DNA of 64,000 bases from Ectocarpus siliculosus. Its lineage: Eukaryota; Sar; Phaeophyceae; Ectocarpales; Ectocarpaceae. The notes under the pieces are model-generated. The model worked only from the letters and a program-made list of their open reading frames with translations. It ran no database searches and had not been told where the DNA came from. A program made the position numbers and the translations under genes. The stretch spans positions 4,368,702-4,432,701 of the forward strand of contig FN649743.1 of assembly GCA_000310025.1 (NCBI GenBank). Reading direction: 5' to 3'. Each line of letters opens with the position of its first letter. Position 1 is the stretch's first letter. Positions 51,101 through 60,262 of the stretch are shown piece after piece.

Positions 51101-52808
51101 GAAGACCGTATTGTAGTAGGCGCTCGGCTATTGGTTGTTGTTGGCGGTCACCTTGGTATGGTGTTGCACCCTGGAGAATGGGATGGATGTCTATCGCTCG
51201 GTCTTGGAGTGGAAAATGGTGAATTGATTGCTTATCGGAGAAAAAGGGGATGGCTAGTGCGCAGTCTTGCACTAAAAAAAGAGTGAAATCATGGCCAATT
51301 TTCGGAGAACGTGATGTATGTCTATCGCTCGGTCTTACAGTGGAAAATAGTGAAATGATGATCACATCTCGGAGAACGGGGTGGATGTCTATCGCTCAGT
51401 CTTACAGAAGAAAAAGAGTGAGATGCCCGTGTCTGCCATTTGTCGGATTTATGGTTGGCCAGGCCCCATCCCGGAAGAGCTTGGGGAGGGGCTCAGCAAC
51501 CTCCAATCGATGTCCGTCGGGAAGAACAAGCTCACAGGTAGGAGAGACTGTGAGACGGGAAATCTTTGGTGTCCATTGAAATCAGAGAGAACATCGCTGG
51601 GATGGCGTGCGGGGGATACGTAAGTTGTACAAACTCGTCTTTGTCCTCCGTGAGGCTGCTGCTGTAGTCGTGTGCTCTGGATGTTTTTGGTTGGTTCTTC
51701 CGGTGGAGGAACAACAAATTACTGTAGAAGGATTCTTCCTCCGTTCTTTCTTCTCTCCCTTCCGTTTTCTCTCCCTTCCCTTTTCTCTTCCTCCGTTTTT
51801 TTTTTCTCTTTTTTCCTTTTTCCTCCTTCTTTCTGACTGTTTCGTGCATTTCTCTCGCGTACTAACATAAGATACCACAGCCCCTGGACTGATTTGCAGC
51901 GCTCGATTACTCCTCGACCAAGAGGATGCCGAAGGCAAACGATATGTGTTCGGAAAGCTCTCGAACCGACGGTTCCAAATGCGCCGTTTTCGGCACCGTT
52001 ACTGTTTTCGTTGCCGAGTAATCAAGCTTTGAAAATCTGTCCAGGGGTCGTGATATCTTATGCAACTTACTGCATCGCTTTCAAAATGCTCCTTTCGCTC
52101 TCTACATCATTCCTTAATTCTTGTCTATGATCCCCGCCGCCCCCCCTCCATACCCTGCACCGCTTTGTCCTGTTGGCTTCTCTGTCGATTTCCGCACTTG
52201 TGTCTGCACCTGGCTGCCTTGAACCTTGTTTTTTTCGTTTGTTGCTCTGAACTGAACGACGTGTAGGCAGCGTCCCTGAGTCCCTGCGGAGTCTTTCCCA
52301 GCTCAAGTCACTGGTCGTTGCGAGCAACATGCTTACTGGTGAGGGTCACGGGTCATTCTGTCTGTCGCCAAGATCGGGCCGGAGCTGTTTGTATCTTTTA
52401 TCTTGACGAGCCAGAATACGTTGATTGTGGCCACCAAACACTCGGTTGTAGGGGAGTGCGCTGCGGCAGTGTTTGTTGCTTTCAGCCTGTGCATCGTTTC
52501 TTACGCATTTGATGGTGCCTTTGCGGGACGTTGTGGTACGTTGTGTTGCTTCAATGCTGCTAAACGTTTCTCGAAAGCGATTTGCCAACAGCACAGCACT
52601 CCCCACCGGCGGATACCCCCCTTTCTTTCTCGATGCTATCGTCAACGGCAATGCTACATAGTGGCATCACTATTGACTCGAGATAAATCCCACGGTGATT
52701 TTTGTGAGTTGTACGAATCATTGATGCTCGGAACTAGGTTTGTTTTTGTCTTTTCTCGGTCTTCTCCTGGTGCAGATCCCCATTCGCACAATGCTAATCT
52801 TTGTGGTG

Positions 52809-52868
<60 letters not shown>

Positions 52869-53058
52869 CGTACTGGTTTTCGATGGCATGGCAGGCGCGA
52901 AAGAGGCCGAGGCGGATCTCAAGCCCGACCTGCACCCCGAGTGCGTCACCGACTTCCTTCCTCAAGAAGAACCGGAAGAGGAGGAGGAAGAAGAAGAAGA
53001 AGAAGAAGAGCTTCCGGAGGAAGTCGAAGGCGAGCTGGAAACCGATCTCATGGTATAA
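40910..53058 (+). CDS. Polytopic membrane protein with seven exon-encoded leucine-rich repeats
   Basis: Fourteen exons in perfect phase give 609 residues: 40910-41252, 41882-42116, 42884-42992, 43459-43724, 44240-44302, 45583-45725, seven LRR exons (47067-47138, 47518-47589, 48570-48641, 49010-49081, 49708-49779, 51463-51537, 52267-52338) and 52895-53058. The N-terminus is Gly/Ser-rich without a signal peptide. Hydrophobic segments follow around TPIVLLSSFVGDLDLITDW, RKLALFFAIVGTVMWALS, and LANVFLEDVPQFIITVITRP with its neighbour; the D-x-x-TDW and EDVPQ motifs recall XK-related membrane proteins, a weak resemblance. The LRRs follow GxIPxxLxxLxxLxxLxLSxNxLT, the plant-receptor type. The last exon encodes an acidic tail with a Glu run. 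LRRs lie C-terminal to the membrane region, the reverse of plant LRR receptors, and are probably cytosolic unless topology inverts. No kinase, GTPase or NB-ARC domain is present. Possible role in recognition or scaffolding (inference). Confidence 0.87.
41251..41580 (+). repeat. Tandem ~82-base array starting at the exon 1 5' splice site
   Basis: Four units begin near 41251, 41332, 41414 and 41496. The first contains the real donor (GAGC/GTGAGTATG); the others begin AACGTGAGTC, ATTGTGAGTC and AACGTGAGTC and share a GTATGGACGAAAGAGAA-like end. Each unit therefore carries a consensus-like 5' splice site. Confidence 0.8.
42120..42190. repeat. AGC/AAC trinucleotide tract just inside intron 2 of the LRR gene
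   Basis: An interrupted (AGC)n tract, degenerating into AAC, lies immediately downstream of the donor at 42117. It is not coding in the exon frame. Confidence 0.8.
44025..44110 (+). repeat. R1 fragment in LRR gene intron 4
   Basis: Diverged match to R1: CCTGGACCAGTGAAAACCCG, then GTCCCGGCATTGTAGGGATG, then GAGGTCAATGGTCTGACGG. Same orientation as the 39-kb and 46-kb copies. Confidence 0.7.
44638..44790. repeat. (CAGA)n microsatellite in LRR gene intron 5
   Basis: Long imperfect CAGA/CAGG tetranucleotide array on the plus strand with a short interruption near 44750. It lies between exons 44240-44302 and 45583-45725. Confidence 0.9.
45704..46045 (+). repeat. Tandem array seeded from the exon 6 end and its 5' splice site
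   Basis: About eight to nine units of 27-45 bases start near 45704, 45753, 45780, 45822, 45860, 45894, 45935, 45974 and 46013. The first is the exon end itself (ATCACGGCAAGCAGCCTCACTG/GTAAGC). Later units read ATCACCGCATGCGGCCTCAC followed by AGGTAGA or similar, so most carry a G/GTAG donor-like site at the equivalent place. Confidence 0.85.
46350..46790 (+). repeat. Dispersed repeat R1, long copy in LRR gene intron 6
   Basis: Near full-length relative of 39430-39870 in the same orientation, sharing the T-run/GCGGTA start, the GGAAGTGAAAGCACCAGAAA segment and the C-run end. It lies between exon 45583-45725 and the first LRR exon at 47067. Confidence 0.85.
46805..46860 (+). repeat. R4 terminus next to R1
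   Basis: Contains GGGGCCCCAGATCATGGCCT, then TTAGAAGAA, matching 8925-8975 directly and 53262-53315 in inverse orientation. Confidence 0.65.
48865..48960 (+). repeat. Solo copy of retroelement tail R3 in an LRR intron
   Basis: Reads CTGTGGGAACGATTGCCCCG, TCCTCTCGAGGACG, GATCTAACCGC, AAAACATGAG. It matches the tails of the tandem retroelement copies at 57895-57995 and 58745-58835. Confidence 0.75.
51173..51437 (+). repeat. Tandem ~66-base array upstream of the sixth LRR exon
   Basis: Four units begin GGAGAATGGG, GGAGAAAAAG, GGAGAACGTG and GGAGAACGGG. Three contain GTCTATCGCTC and two of these continue to GTCTTACAG, an acceptor-like end. The last unit finishes about 25 bases before the true acceptor at 51462. 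Confidence 0.8.
51866..52062. mobile_element. MITE-like inverted-repeat element in an LRR intron
   Basis: Left arm CATAAGATACCACAGCCCCT continuing to GATTACTC, and right arm its approximate reverse complement ending CGTGATATCTTATG. The arms are about 47 bases at roughly 80-85 percent identity by eye, around a core of about 100 bases. No coding capacity. It lies between the sixth and seventh LRR exons. Confidence 0.75.
52807..52869. repeat. (TGCC)15 microsatellite 26 bases upstream of the last LRR-gene exon
   Basis: A perfect tetranucleotide run on the plus strand. It sits where the polypyrimidine tract/branch region of the final acceptor (52894) should be, so its length could affect splicing of the acidic-tail exon. 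Confidence 0.9.
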
Positions 53059-53261
53059 TCCGCATCAAAACGACTGAGCTGCATGCGGCCTACGTGAATG
53101 GATTCTCCGAGCTGGACGACTTCGAGATGGGCGTAGTACGATAGGTCGCTCCCGTGAACCACGGGCAGAAAGATTAGTGGTCACCGCCGAGCCAACGTGT
53201 GTGTCGTTGCTGTTAACATCGAAGGCTCAAACCAGCTGACCAAGGAAAATACGTCAGTCTG

Positions 53262-53315
53262 TGAGTGCGCTTGAAAACAGGTAAACGGTTCTAAAGGCCA
53301 TGATCTGGGGCCCCG
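53262..53315 (-). repeat. R4 terminus, inverted copy
   Basis: Contains TTCTAAAGGCCATGATCTGG then GGCCCC, the reverse complement of the 46805-46860 segment. Followed by a GT dinucleotide run at about 53325-53345. Confidence 0.6.
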
Positions 53316-55284
53316 TGAGGGGCCGTGTGTGTGTGTGCGTGTGTTTTGAGCCCATGCTCGTCTCCGGAATTGGTGCTTGTCTATTCCGTTTATTTTCAAT
53401 CCAACAAGCAAGTTCTACGCATTATTTTGGAACTCATGCATAGAGTCGATCGTTGTTGGGCTTGAAATGGAAGCGAGGAAAGAAAATGGCTTTCTTTGCG
53501 AACTAGGTCCTTGTGACGTCAGTTGACGTATTTTATTATGCTCAACAACTGTGGTTTCGAAGGCAGCTGGCATCCTTGGAACTGAAGCTGGCCTTTTTCT
53601 CGAGTGATGCTGATTCTCAGAAGTTCCGCAAGTGCACCAGAGACTTTAATATTTCGTCGTTGTTGTCGTGCGGGTCTTTCGGTCTCGTTTATTTTCTTTT
53701 GCTGCAGTGTTTGTCGTTTCTGTTTTTGTTGACGCCGTCTCTTTTTGGGCAACCAAGCCGGGCTCAATGGGTACTGTAGAATCCTTGAACGGCTTTTGCA
53801 ATGTTGCCGCTAAGCATCGCCAACGCGGAATTTATACAGCGATCGAAACAGTCCCCACAACGAACCATCAACCGCCAGACCATGAATGGTATGGTATGTT
53901 TCCATGGGTGGTACAATGGGAATATGGGGTTTTGTGTGGTATACGGTGTATGGGTTTATTTAGGTTGTGCGAGCCACCCCTGTCAGGCGTGGCGTCGCTC
54001 TGGAATGGGGCGGATATATGTGAGATGAGAGCGGGATGGAGGATTTTCGAGGAAGAGATTGGGACATCGTGTGCTGCAAAGGGTGATGTTGGCAACTATG
54101 TAAGCCAGTGTTGTCTCGAAAATGACACCTACCGCAATATCGGTACGTGTGTGTGCGTGCGAGGCCGTGGATTGAGTGTTTTCGTCTGTGGATTCGAGGG
54201 CGTAGATTGCTGTCCGTCGTACTCTATCCACGTTTGGTCCCTTCGCATGCGGTAGGTGTGGTTGGAAAGCGCGAAAGGCCCTGCTTTTAGTGATTTGTTG
54301 TAGTTGCGCCGTTCTCCCGTTGGCACGCATTGTATCGGGCAGCCGTTGGCGCTGTACGGGATCGCACCAGGGCGTGCATATTTCTTGCAGTCTGCGGGCA
54401 AACTGTGGTACGTAGTTCTTTCCAATCACGCCAGGCAACAGTTATGGTTGTCATTTATGTCTTGAGTTCTCCTCCGGTACACCTTACCCTACATGTAGAT
54501 ACTGTCCTCCCGCCATCGAGCTGTGTGCTCTTGGTCGTGGTGGTTCGGTTTGTGTTTCCCCTTGGGCATTCGGCTGGGGGAGATGTTCGTACTTATGCTT
54601 GATTTTCACCAAGCAGTTGTGTGAGGTGATCGCATGTACCATCGTGTTTGCGTTGTTTTCCTGATGCACCCGTTGTGAAATCCCTGGTCGGGGGTCCCGT
54701 TCGATGGGCGGGCTGGGAAGAATGGGTCTCCTGGGCTAGGACGGCAAGTAGTTTAGACCCTTCTGCGGAGTAAGAGAGCTCACACGAGAGAAACCGATTG
54801 CTTGCGTGTATCGTTGGAAGGAGTTGGTTTCGAACGATCCGGGTGACATACATCCTGTTTGTTGAGGAACCAACAAGGCGTCGTCATCCTCTGCTGTGAA
54901 AACCCATCATCATTGGGATTGACGCTGTCATACCCGAATGAATGGTCCTGCAAGTGCAATACGTGCCCATCGCCGACACTGATGATTCGTTAGATGTCTT
55001 GTTCTGCAATTCACAAATTCTCAGCGGCCCACCGATACAAGTGTGAGGGCATGATACAGCACTGTTGTTGCGTTCTTGACCCCATTTCGTGGAAGTCTCG
55101 AGGCGGCGAAAATTGTGTAGACTACCGTAGACTACGACTGTAGAGTGGTCTCTCTACATGCGGCAGGAGCAACTTCAGATATTCCATTTTTTGCTGAAGG
55201 TGTACCAATATTTACGTAGACTATCTCTGCGCACAAGGGTCCATTCCACTTGATCTCGTTTTTCATCACTGAACATAACCGGTC

Positions 55285-55400
55285 GCCCCGGTGATCTAGT
55301 GGGTACCCTCACAGCCTACTATGGGCCAGGTCGTGGGTTCGAGTCCTGGCAAAGTGAGTTCGTTTTCTCACTAAATAAATTCCGGTCTAAGTTGGAAGCG
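55285..55400 (+). repeat. tRNA-derived SINE-like element
   Basis: Has a box-A-like TGATCTAGTGGG and a perfect box B GGTTCGAGTCC about 50 bases later, followed by a CTCACTAAATAAATT tail. The presumed 5' and 3' ends do not pair as an acceptor stem, so it is not a working tRNA. Relatives: 14150-14262 (-) and, more weakly, 59138-59190 (+). A second tRNA-like fragment, GTTTAGTCTAATGG, begins at about 55417. Confidence 0.65.
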
Positions 55401-57171
55401 CCGTGCTGCAAAGCTCGTTTAGTCTAATGGTTTGATTTCGGCTTCTATACATCAACATCATTTCTGCCGGCTAGGAGCTTCCGTCCGTGATTCTGTGTAC
55501 AGGGGTCCTTGGGAAAGTATTTAGTTGTATCGCTGGTGCTCATGTCGTCCAGCACAATTTTCATGGTATGAGGCTAGACTACTGTACAACTGTGGTCGAC
55601 GATGTACATACTATTTTGGTCATCTCAACCTGATTGCTCAAAACTCCTTGGCCGCAAAATTTCTTCCAGGCATGGCAACGTGGCAGTCGCGCATGAAATC
55701 CTTGCCTAAAGCTTCAGTAGTCTACCCTGGTAGTCTGCACTACTCCGTACCTGTGTACAACCCTTTCTCAACCCTTTCTCCGAAGAGCTGAAGAGCGGTT
55801 CAGGCCCGACGTTTCGCTCAACTCGTCCTTTTCTTTTTGCTCACAGAGAGCGCAACCCATCCTCCTCCACATAAGAGTCCGGCGTCGTAGATTAGCGATG
55901 ATGAGGGGTGTTACACGTAGTGATGATGTGGTGTCCCATACCCAGGAAGCGCAGAAGATATTGTCTTAGCAGACTATTTTCGCAGCCCGTGGCTATCAGA
56001 TCCGCTCATCACACAGAGCAGAGCAGAGAGAAGATGATGAGCACGCGACGAAAGTTCCTCGAATTTTCCCGCGAGGGAGTAAACTCTGTGTGTGACTGTC
56101 ACGTGCTGACCAATGAAATCGTCTGAAACTGGCAAGCTCGTGCTCTCTCTTCTTCGCCTCGCGGCCCGCTTGCTCGCGGGGATGCATAGTATTGTTGCTT
56201 GGTGTCCATGTACGGCATCCGTGGGATGGAGGACTGGTTGACAAGAGGATAGCGGCGTACGCAACCTTTGCTCGCAGTCACGCGCACTGATTCGATACAG
56301 CAGACAGAGACGGGGGATCCAGCACAAACAGACGACAAGTTGCCCTCGCCGCCAACCTTCCAAGGTGTGTGTGTGGGGGATGCGGTTAGCGGCTCGCCTG
56401 AAAGGTGAGTGTTCCCTATCTTGCAACACCATCGACAGCCTTTCTTTGCGATGACAAGACATCGCACTTGGCTCACATGCTTGCACCAGGGAAGCTGAGA
56501 AGGAATTCGCGCTCATGCCCGTGCGCAATTCAAGAGCGGGGGTATATGTCACTCGCCTAAAACCAGCAACTAGCAGCGCGAGTTTTGGCAACGTCCGGAT
56601 GAACGCAACAAACACAAGCCACTCCCCGGCCAGGCAAACGACGTGTAGTAGGTCGAGCACACCAACACGGCAGGGCTGTTCTGTCGATGGAGGAGTATCC
56701 GCATGTGGCTCATGACCAAAGTCGGCGCGCCGAGCATGAGAATAATCTTGTAGGTCCACGGAAGAGAGAGGCCAAAAGAGTCAGCTCCTTCCTAGATTTC
56801 TGTCAAGTTCGGGATGATTTGGGGACGAAAAATTGTTTCATCACGCAGTATCGCCCCGGAAGTCGATTTCTTCAGTTGGTATCCTCGAACACCTAACATC
56901 AGTCAGTATACAGAACGCGCCACCACTTAAGAACCGCTTACTTAGCTTGAGGCTCGACGCTTAGACTATTGGTTACCTCCAACCGAGCACATGTTCTTAT
57001 TTTCCAAGTTCTTATTTGGAGCAGGTATCCACCTATGGTAAACGAGGTTCTTGTTCTTATTTCTATACCGATTGCCGTATGCAGAGGACACAGACAGGTC
57101 TTTCTGCGTGGATTTCATCACGAGACACTACTGCTGTAAGAGTACAATGTAGCCGTAAAATCGCCCCCTAG

Positions 57172-57995
57172 GTGGCAGTGCCGCATGTACGGTATGGGAG
57201 AGGAGAGGTTGCCGAGAAAGGCTTAGGAGGCGAAGTGGACAAACAAGAAGAATTGGTATACCAACCTACGGAGTGCGTTAATGTTGTAGATGACGCATGG
57301 AAGGGGGTCCAACTTGACAAAGGTGATACACTGGAGAGGGGAGGTCTAGAGAGGTTCAAGGAGAAGATATCTGTTGTTGCTTTGGCGAGAGAGAAGGACA
57401 GGATCAAACCAAAGAAACCAAGGACACGGAGGGTCTCGATGTGTACGGAATATCAAAGAAGGGATATATTTAAAGAATACCTACATGGAGGGCCAGTGGA
57501 TGCAGAGACAAAGCTGAAGGTCAAACCTAGGACTGGGGATGTTGGCCTTTGAGAACGTAGACGAAGATTGAGGAAGGTAGACGATGAAGACGACAAACCC
57601 AGGTGTGATTGCGGCTCCGAGGGCGAAGACCATCTTCATGTACTTGCGGAATGTCCGTGGTACAAGAAGGAGAGGGAAATTAACATGACTGAGCTAGCTG
57701 GGAAAAAAATTAGAAGAAAAAGTACAGAAAGAAAGACAATTGACGAATGTAAATAGCCAGGAGTAGACGGTAGCTGTACTGGGGCATAGGAAATGGGTTG
57801 AAAATAAGGCGGAAAGTGATACCGATGGGAAAACATGTTTGAGCGACCTTTTTGGCAACGTAGGAAGGAACGATTGGCCATCGGTGATCGAACCTGTGGG
57901 AACAATGCTCCGTCCTGTCGAGGACGCGTGGTCAACGGTCTAACCGCTAAGTAAGGCTGCCAAAACATGAGAGAGAGTACACCCCCCTTCGGATC
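57172..57995 (+). mobile_element. Degenerate non-LTR retroelement 3' end, copy 1
   Basis: The plus-strand frame encodes a Lys/Arg/Glu-rich segment, one in-frame TGA at 57550, then KPRCDCGSEGEDHLHVLAEC and PWYKKER. The CxCGxxEDxxHVLxxCPxY pattern is the zin-finger-like C-terminus found after reverse transcriptase in non-LTR elements (zf-RVT). No polymerase core motifs are present, so the copy is 5'-truncated and inactive. The non-coding tail R3 follows at 57895-57995 (GGGAACAATGCTCCGTCCTG, AAAACATGAGAGAGAGTAC). Confidence 0.75.
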
Positions 57996-58039
57996 CAACT
58001 CCTACGATCGGGAAGAGGCGTAAGTAGGTTAAAATGGCA

Positions 58040-58835
58040 GGTAGGCCGTATGTTGTACGATGTGGGAAAGGAGAGATTGCCGAGAGAAGCCTAGGAGGCG
58101 AAGTGGACAAACAAGAAAAATGGAGGTACCAACCCGGAGGGAGTGGATTAAGGTTGTAGACGGCGTAGGAAGAGTTCAAAATCGATTAGGTTGGTACATT
58201 GGAAACGAACGGTAGATCTAGAGGGGTTCGAGAACAAGAAATCAGCTTCTTTCGCCCAGAGAGAACACCATATAACAAAAGGATCCAAGGATAAGGAGGG
58301 TCTCCATGTGTACGGATGTTGAAAGAAGGTATATACCTACTACATGGACCAATGGATGCAGGGAGAAAGCCCAAGGTCAAATTTTGGAGTGGGGAAAACG
58401 GCCTTCGAGAACATTGACGAAGATTCAGGAAGGTAGACGATGAAGACGAGTTCAATGTGAATGCGACTCCGAGAGCGAAGACCGGGTTCATGTCGTTGCG
58501 AAACGTCCGTGTTGGGCGACAAGGACAGAGAAAGGTACATGACTGAGTTGGACATGTAGAAGAAAAGGTACAGGGAGGTGTTTGAGGCATGGAATAGCCA
58601 GGGAAAACGATGGTAGCTGTACTGGGGCATAGGAAGTGGGTTGAAAAGGCGGGAAGTGATATCGATATCGGGTAGATCGGCTAGGGAGAACATGGTTTGG
58701 CCACGTTTGACAAAGTATTTGGAAGTGGGAAGGAAGGATTGGCATCAGGGATCCTGTTGAAACATGGATGCGTCCTTTGGAAGACGTTGGTCAATTGTCC
58801 TACCGTTAAGGCATGGGAAACATGAGAGAGAGTAC
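58040..58835 (+). mobile_element. Degenerate non-LTR retroelement 3' end, copy 2 (tandem)
   Basis: A more decayed direct duplicate of 57172-57995. Shared blocks: AGCCTAGGAGGCGAAGTGGA near 58090 (TTAGGAGG... in copy 1), GAGGGTCTCCATGTGTACGG, GAAGGTAGACGATGAAGACG, and the tail AAACATGAGAGAGAGTAC at about 58809-58830. The frame is broken by several stops and indels. The two copies lie head-to-tail about 50 bases apart. Confidence 0.75.
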
Positions 58836-59137
58836 GTTTTCCCCCTCCGGGGGTACAAGATTTCTTCAGGGGGTCCTTTCTCCCCCCCCCCCCCCGCCTC
58901 GAATCAGAAACTGACTGCTGTTTGGGTCACCCCCAGCCTCCTGAGTTCTTATCTTGCAGCCGCCGCGTTTGGGGGCTCCGTTCTTATCTCTATGCGCATT
59001 GGTACACCGGGCGGGTTCTTGTTCATAATACAACGTCGGAACTGAGCATATGTTCTTATGGCCAAGTTCTTAGATTTTGGATTGTTTGAGGCTCAAGTTC
59101 TTAACTGCTAAGTTCTTAAGTGGTGGCGCGTTCTGTA

Positions 59138-59350
59138 ATAGTAGTGGCCAGAGTCAGGGGTTCGAATTCCGGCGTAAAAGGCGAGCTCTTCTTGAGCTCT
59201 TCTTGCAAATTGAGTTTTCTCTCGCCTGCGTTAGCGGCCTGGGTGGAAAGCGCTACCGTATACATAGTTCGTTGTGTACACAGAGAGAAGAGAGTGCTGC
59301 ATTCTTCTCGCATTAAAAATCGAAGGCAAGGCACCGCAGAAGGCAGCAGT
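59138..59350 (+). repeat. tRNA-like head joined to an R2 fragment
   Basis: AGGGGTTCGAATTCCGGC is a box-B-like sequence. About 120 bases later, ATTAAAAATCGAAGGCAAGG then CACCGCAG matches R2 at 60180-60210. A short ~16-base direct duplication (GAGCTCTTCTT) occurs at about 59183-59205. Confidence 0.55.
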
Positions 59351-59424
59351 GCTGACGACTTGGTCGAAAACGGTGGTCTCCATGTCGGGATACCATTTCT
59401 TGGAACATTCCTTGGGTAGGTGCA

Positions 59425-59665
59425 GACCTGCACGGCAACCTAGCTTTTCACCGTACGGCAACCTAGCTTTTCACCGTACAGCAACCTAGCCCTGACGGTG
59501 ACAGCAACTTAGCCCTTACCCCCTCCTGCGCCGCGGCTTAGCCTAAACGGGACAGTTGCAACCTAGCTTTTTCACGGTGCAGCAACCTAGCTTTTTCACC
59601 GTGCAGCAACCTAGCGTTGCCGCGGCTTGCCGCGGCCTAGGCTTGCTTGGTACAGTGACCTAGCA
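59425..59665 (+). repeat. GCAACCTAGC minisatellite
   Basis: The core GCAACCTAGC followed by TTTTTCACCGT or variants recurs about eight times, with GC-rich interruptions (GCCGCGGCTT). The best-conserved units are at 59440-59490 and 59550-59620. No coding capacity. Confidence 0.85.
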
Positions 59666-59844
59666 CTTTCCAATGCCATAGGTTTGGGTCGGGTCGGTTG
59701 GGTTGGGGTGAGGGTTATATCCTAGCTTTGAGACGTGGTAAAAATAGCACAGCAGTTTATCCATCGGGGTACTGTGGCCCTGGTGGTGTAGCCACGAAGT
59801 GTCCCATGGAAAATTCCCGTCAACCGTTGCTTTTGACCAAGTCG

Positions 59845-60262
59845 TAAGCACCCCTCGCAGGAGGGGTGGATAGGGGACCTCAGGGAGAGGGACCCTTCTG
59901 TGTGACCACGGATAGGAGTAAACGGCACAGGTGCTGTGAGCGCTGATTTGAAGTGAAGACATTTAAATATAAATAAATAAATATGTAATGCCTCCCAGAG
60001 GGTAACTGCTGTGTGCAGGCAGACGAATATGCGGCCTGTTGATACTGCTGTGTAGTAGTGGTAAGGAAATTGTGATGCCTGCGTCGTTCACGGGGAACCC
60101 ATGTGAGGCGGACAAGGTATTTCGACAGAGTTGTCTCAGATTCTATACATATCCTTTTTGGCTACATGCACAGTTCTCGCGATAGAAATCCGAAGGCAAG
60201 CACCGCAGGAGGGATGGGTAGGGGCTTCAGGAGGAAGAAACCCTTCTGTGTGACCGCGGACT
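59845..60262 (+). repeat. Two R2 copies
   Basis: The module GCAGGAGGGGTGGATAGGGG, ACCTCAGGGAGAG, ACCCTTCTGTGTGACCACGG occurs at about 59858-59915. A diverged version with the same CCCTTCTGTGTGACCGCGG end occurs at about 60197-60260. The inverted relative is at 8441-8545. Confidence 0.75.

Larger units (their letters stand above)
47067..52338 (+). other. Seven-exon LRR cassette array, one repeat per exon
   Basis: Each exon begins after AG with two bases that complete a Gly codon begun by the last G of the previous exon, and ends with the first G of the next Gly codon. All are phase 1-1 symmetric. Six are exactly 72 bases (24 residues) and the sixth is 75 (an extra residue in EELGEGLSNLQ). Repeats start GPIPSQVG, GCIPTELG, GPIPVELT, GSIPAGLS, GEIPCELG, GPIPEELG and GSVPESLR. 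Introns between them range from about 370 to 1,680 bases. Any subset can be skipped, duplicated or exchanged without breaking the frame. Confidence 0.93.

Noticed and set aside
53668-54255. 195-codon plus-strand open frame
   Set aside because: No motif, Cys/Trp-rich random-looking composition, no supporting exon neighbours.
55300-55372. Functional tRNA gene
   Set aside because: Box B is perfect but acceptor and T stems do not pair and a related degenerate copy exists, so SINE origin is preferred.
55974-56759. 261-codon minus-strand open frame
   Set aside because: Opened only by a GTG, overlaps a second open frame on the same strand, has no domain and lies in repeat-rich spacer.
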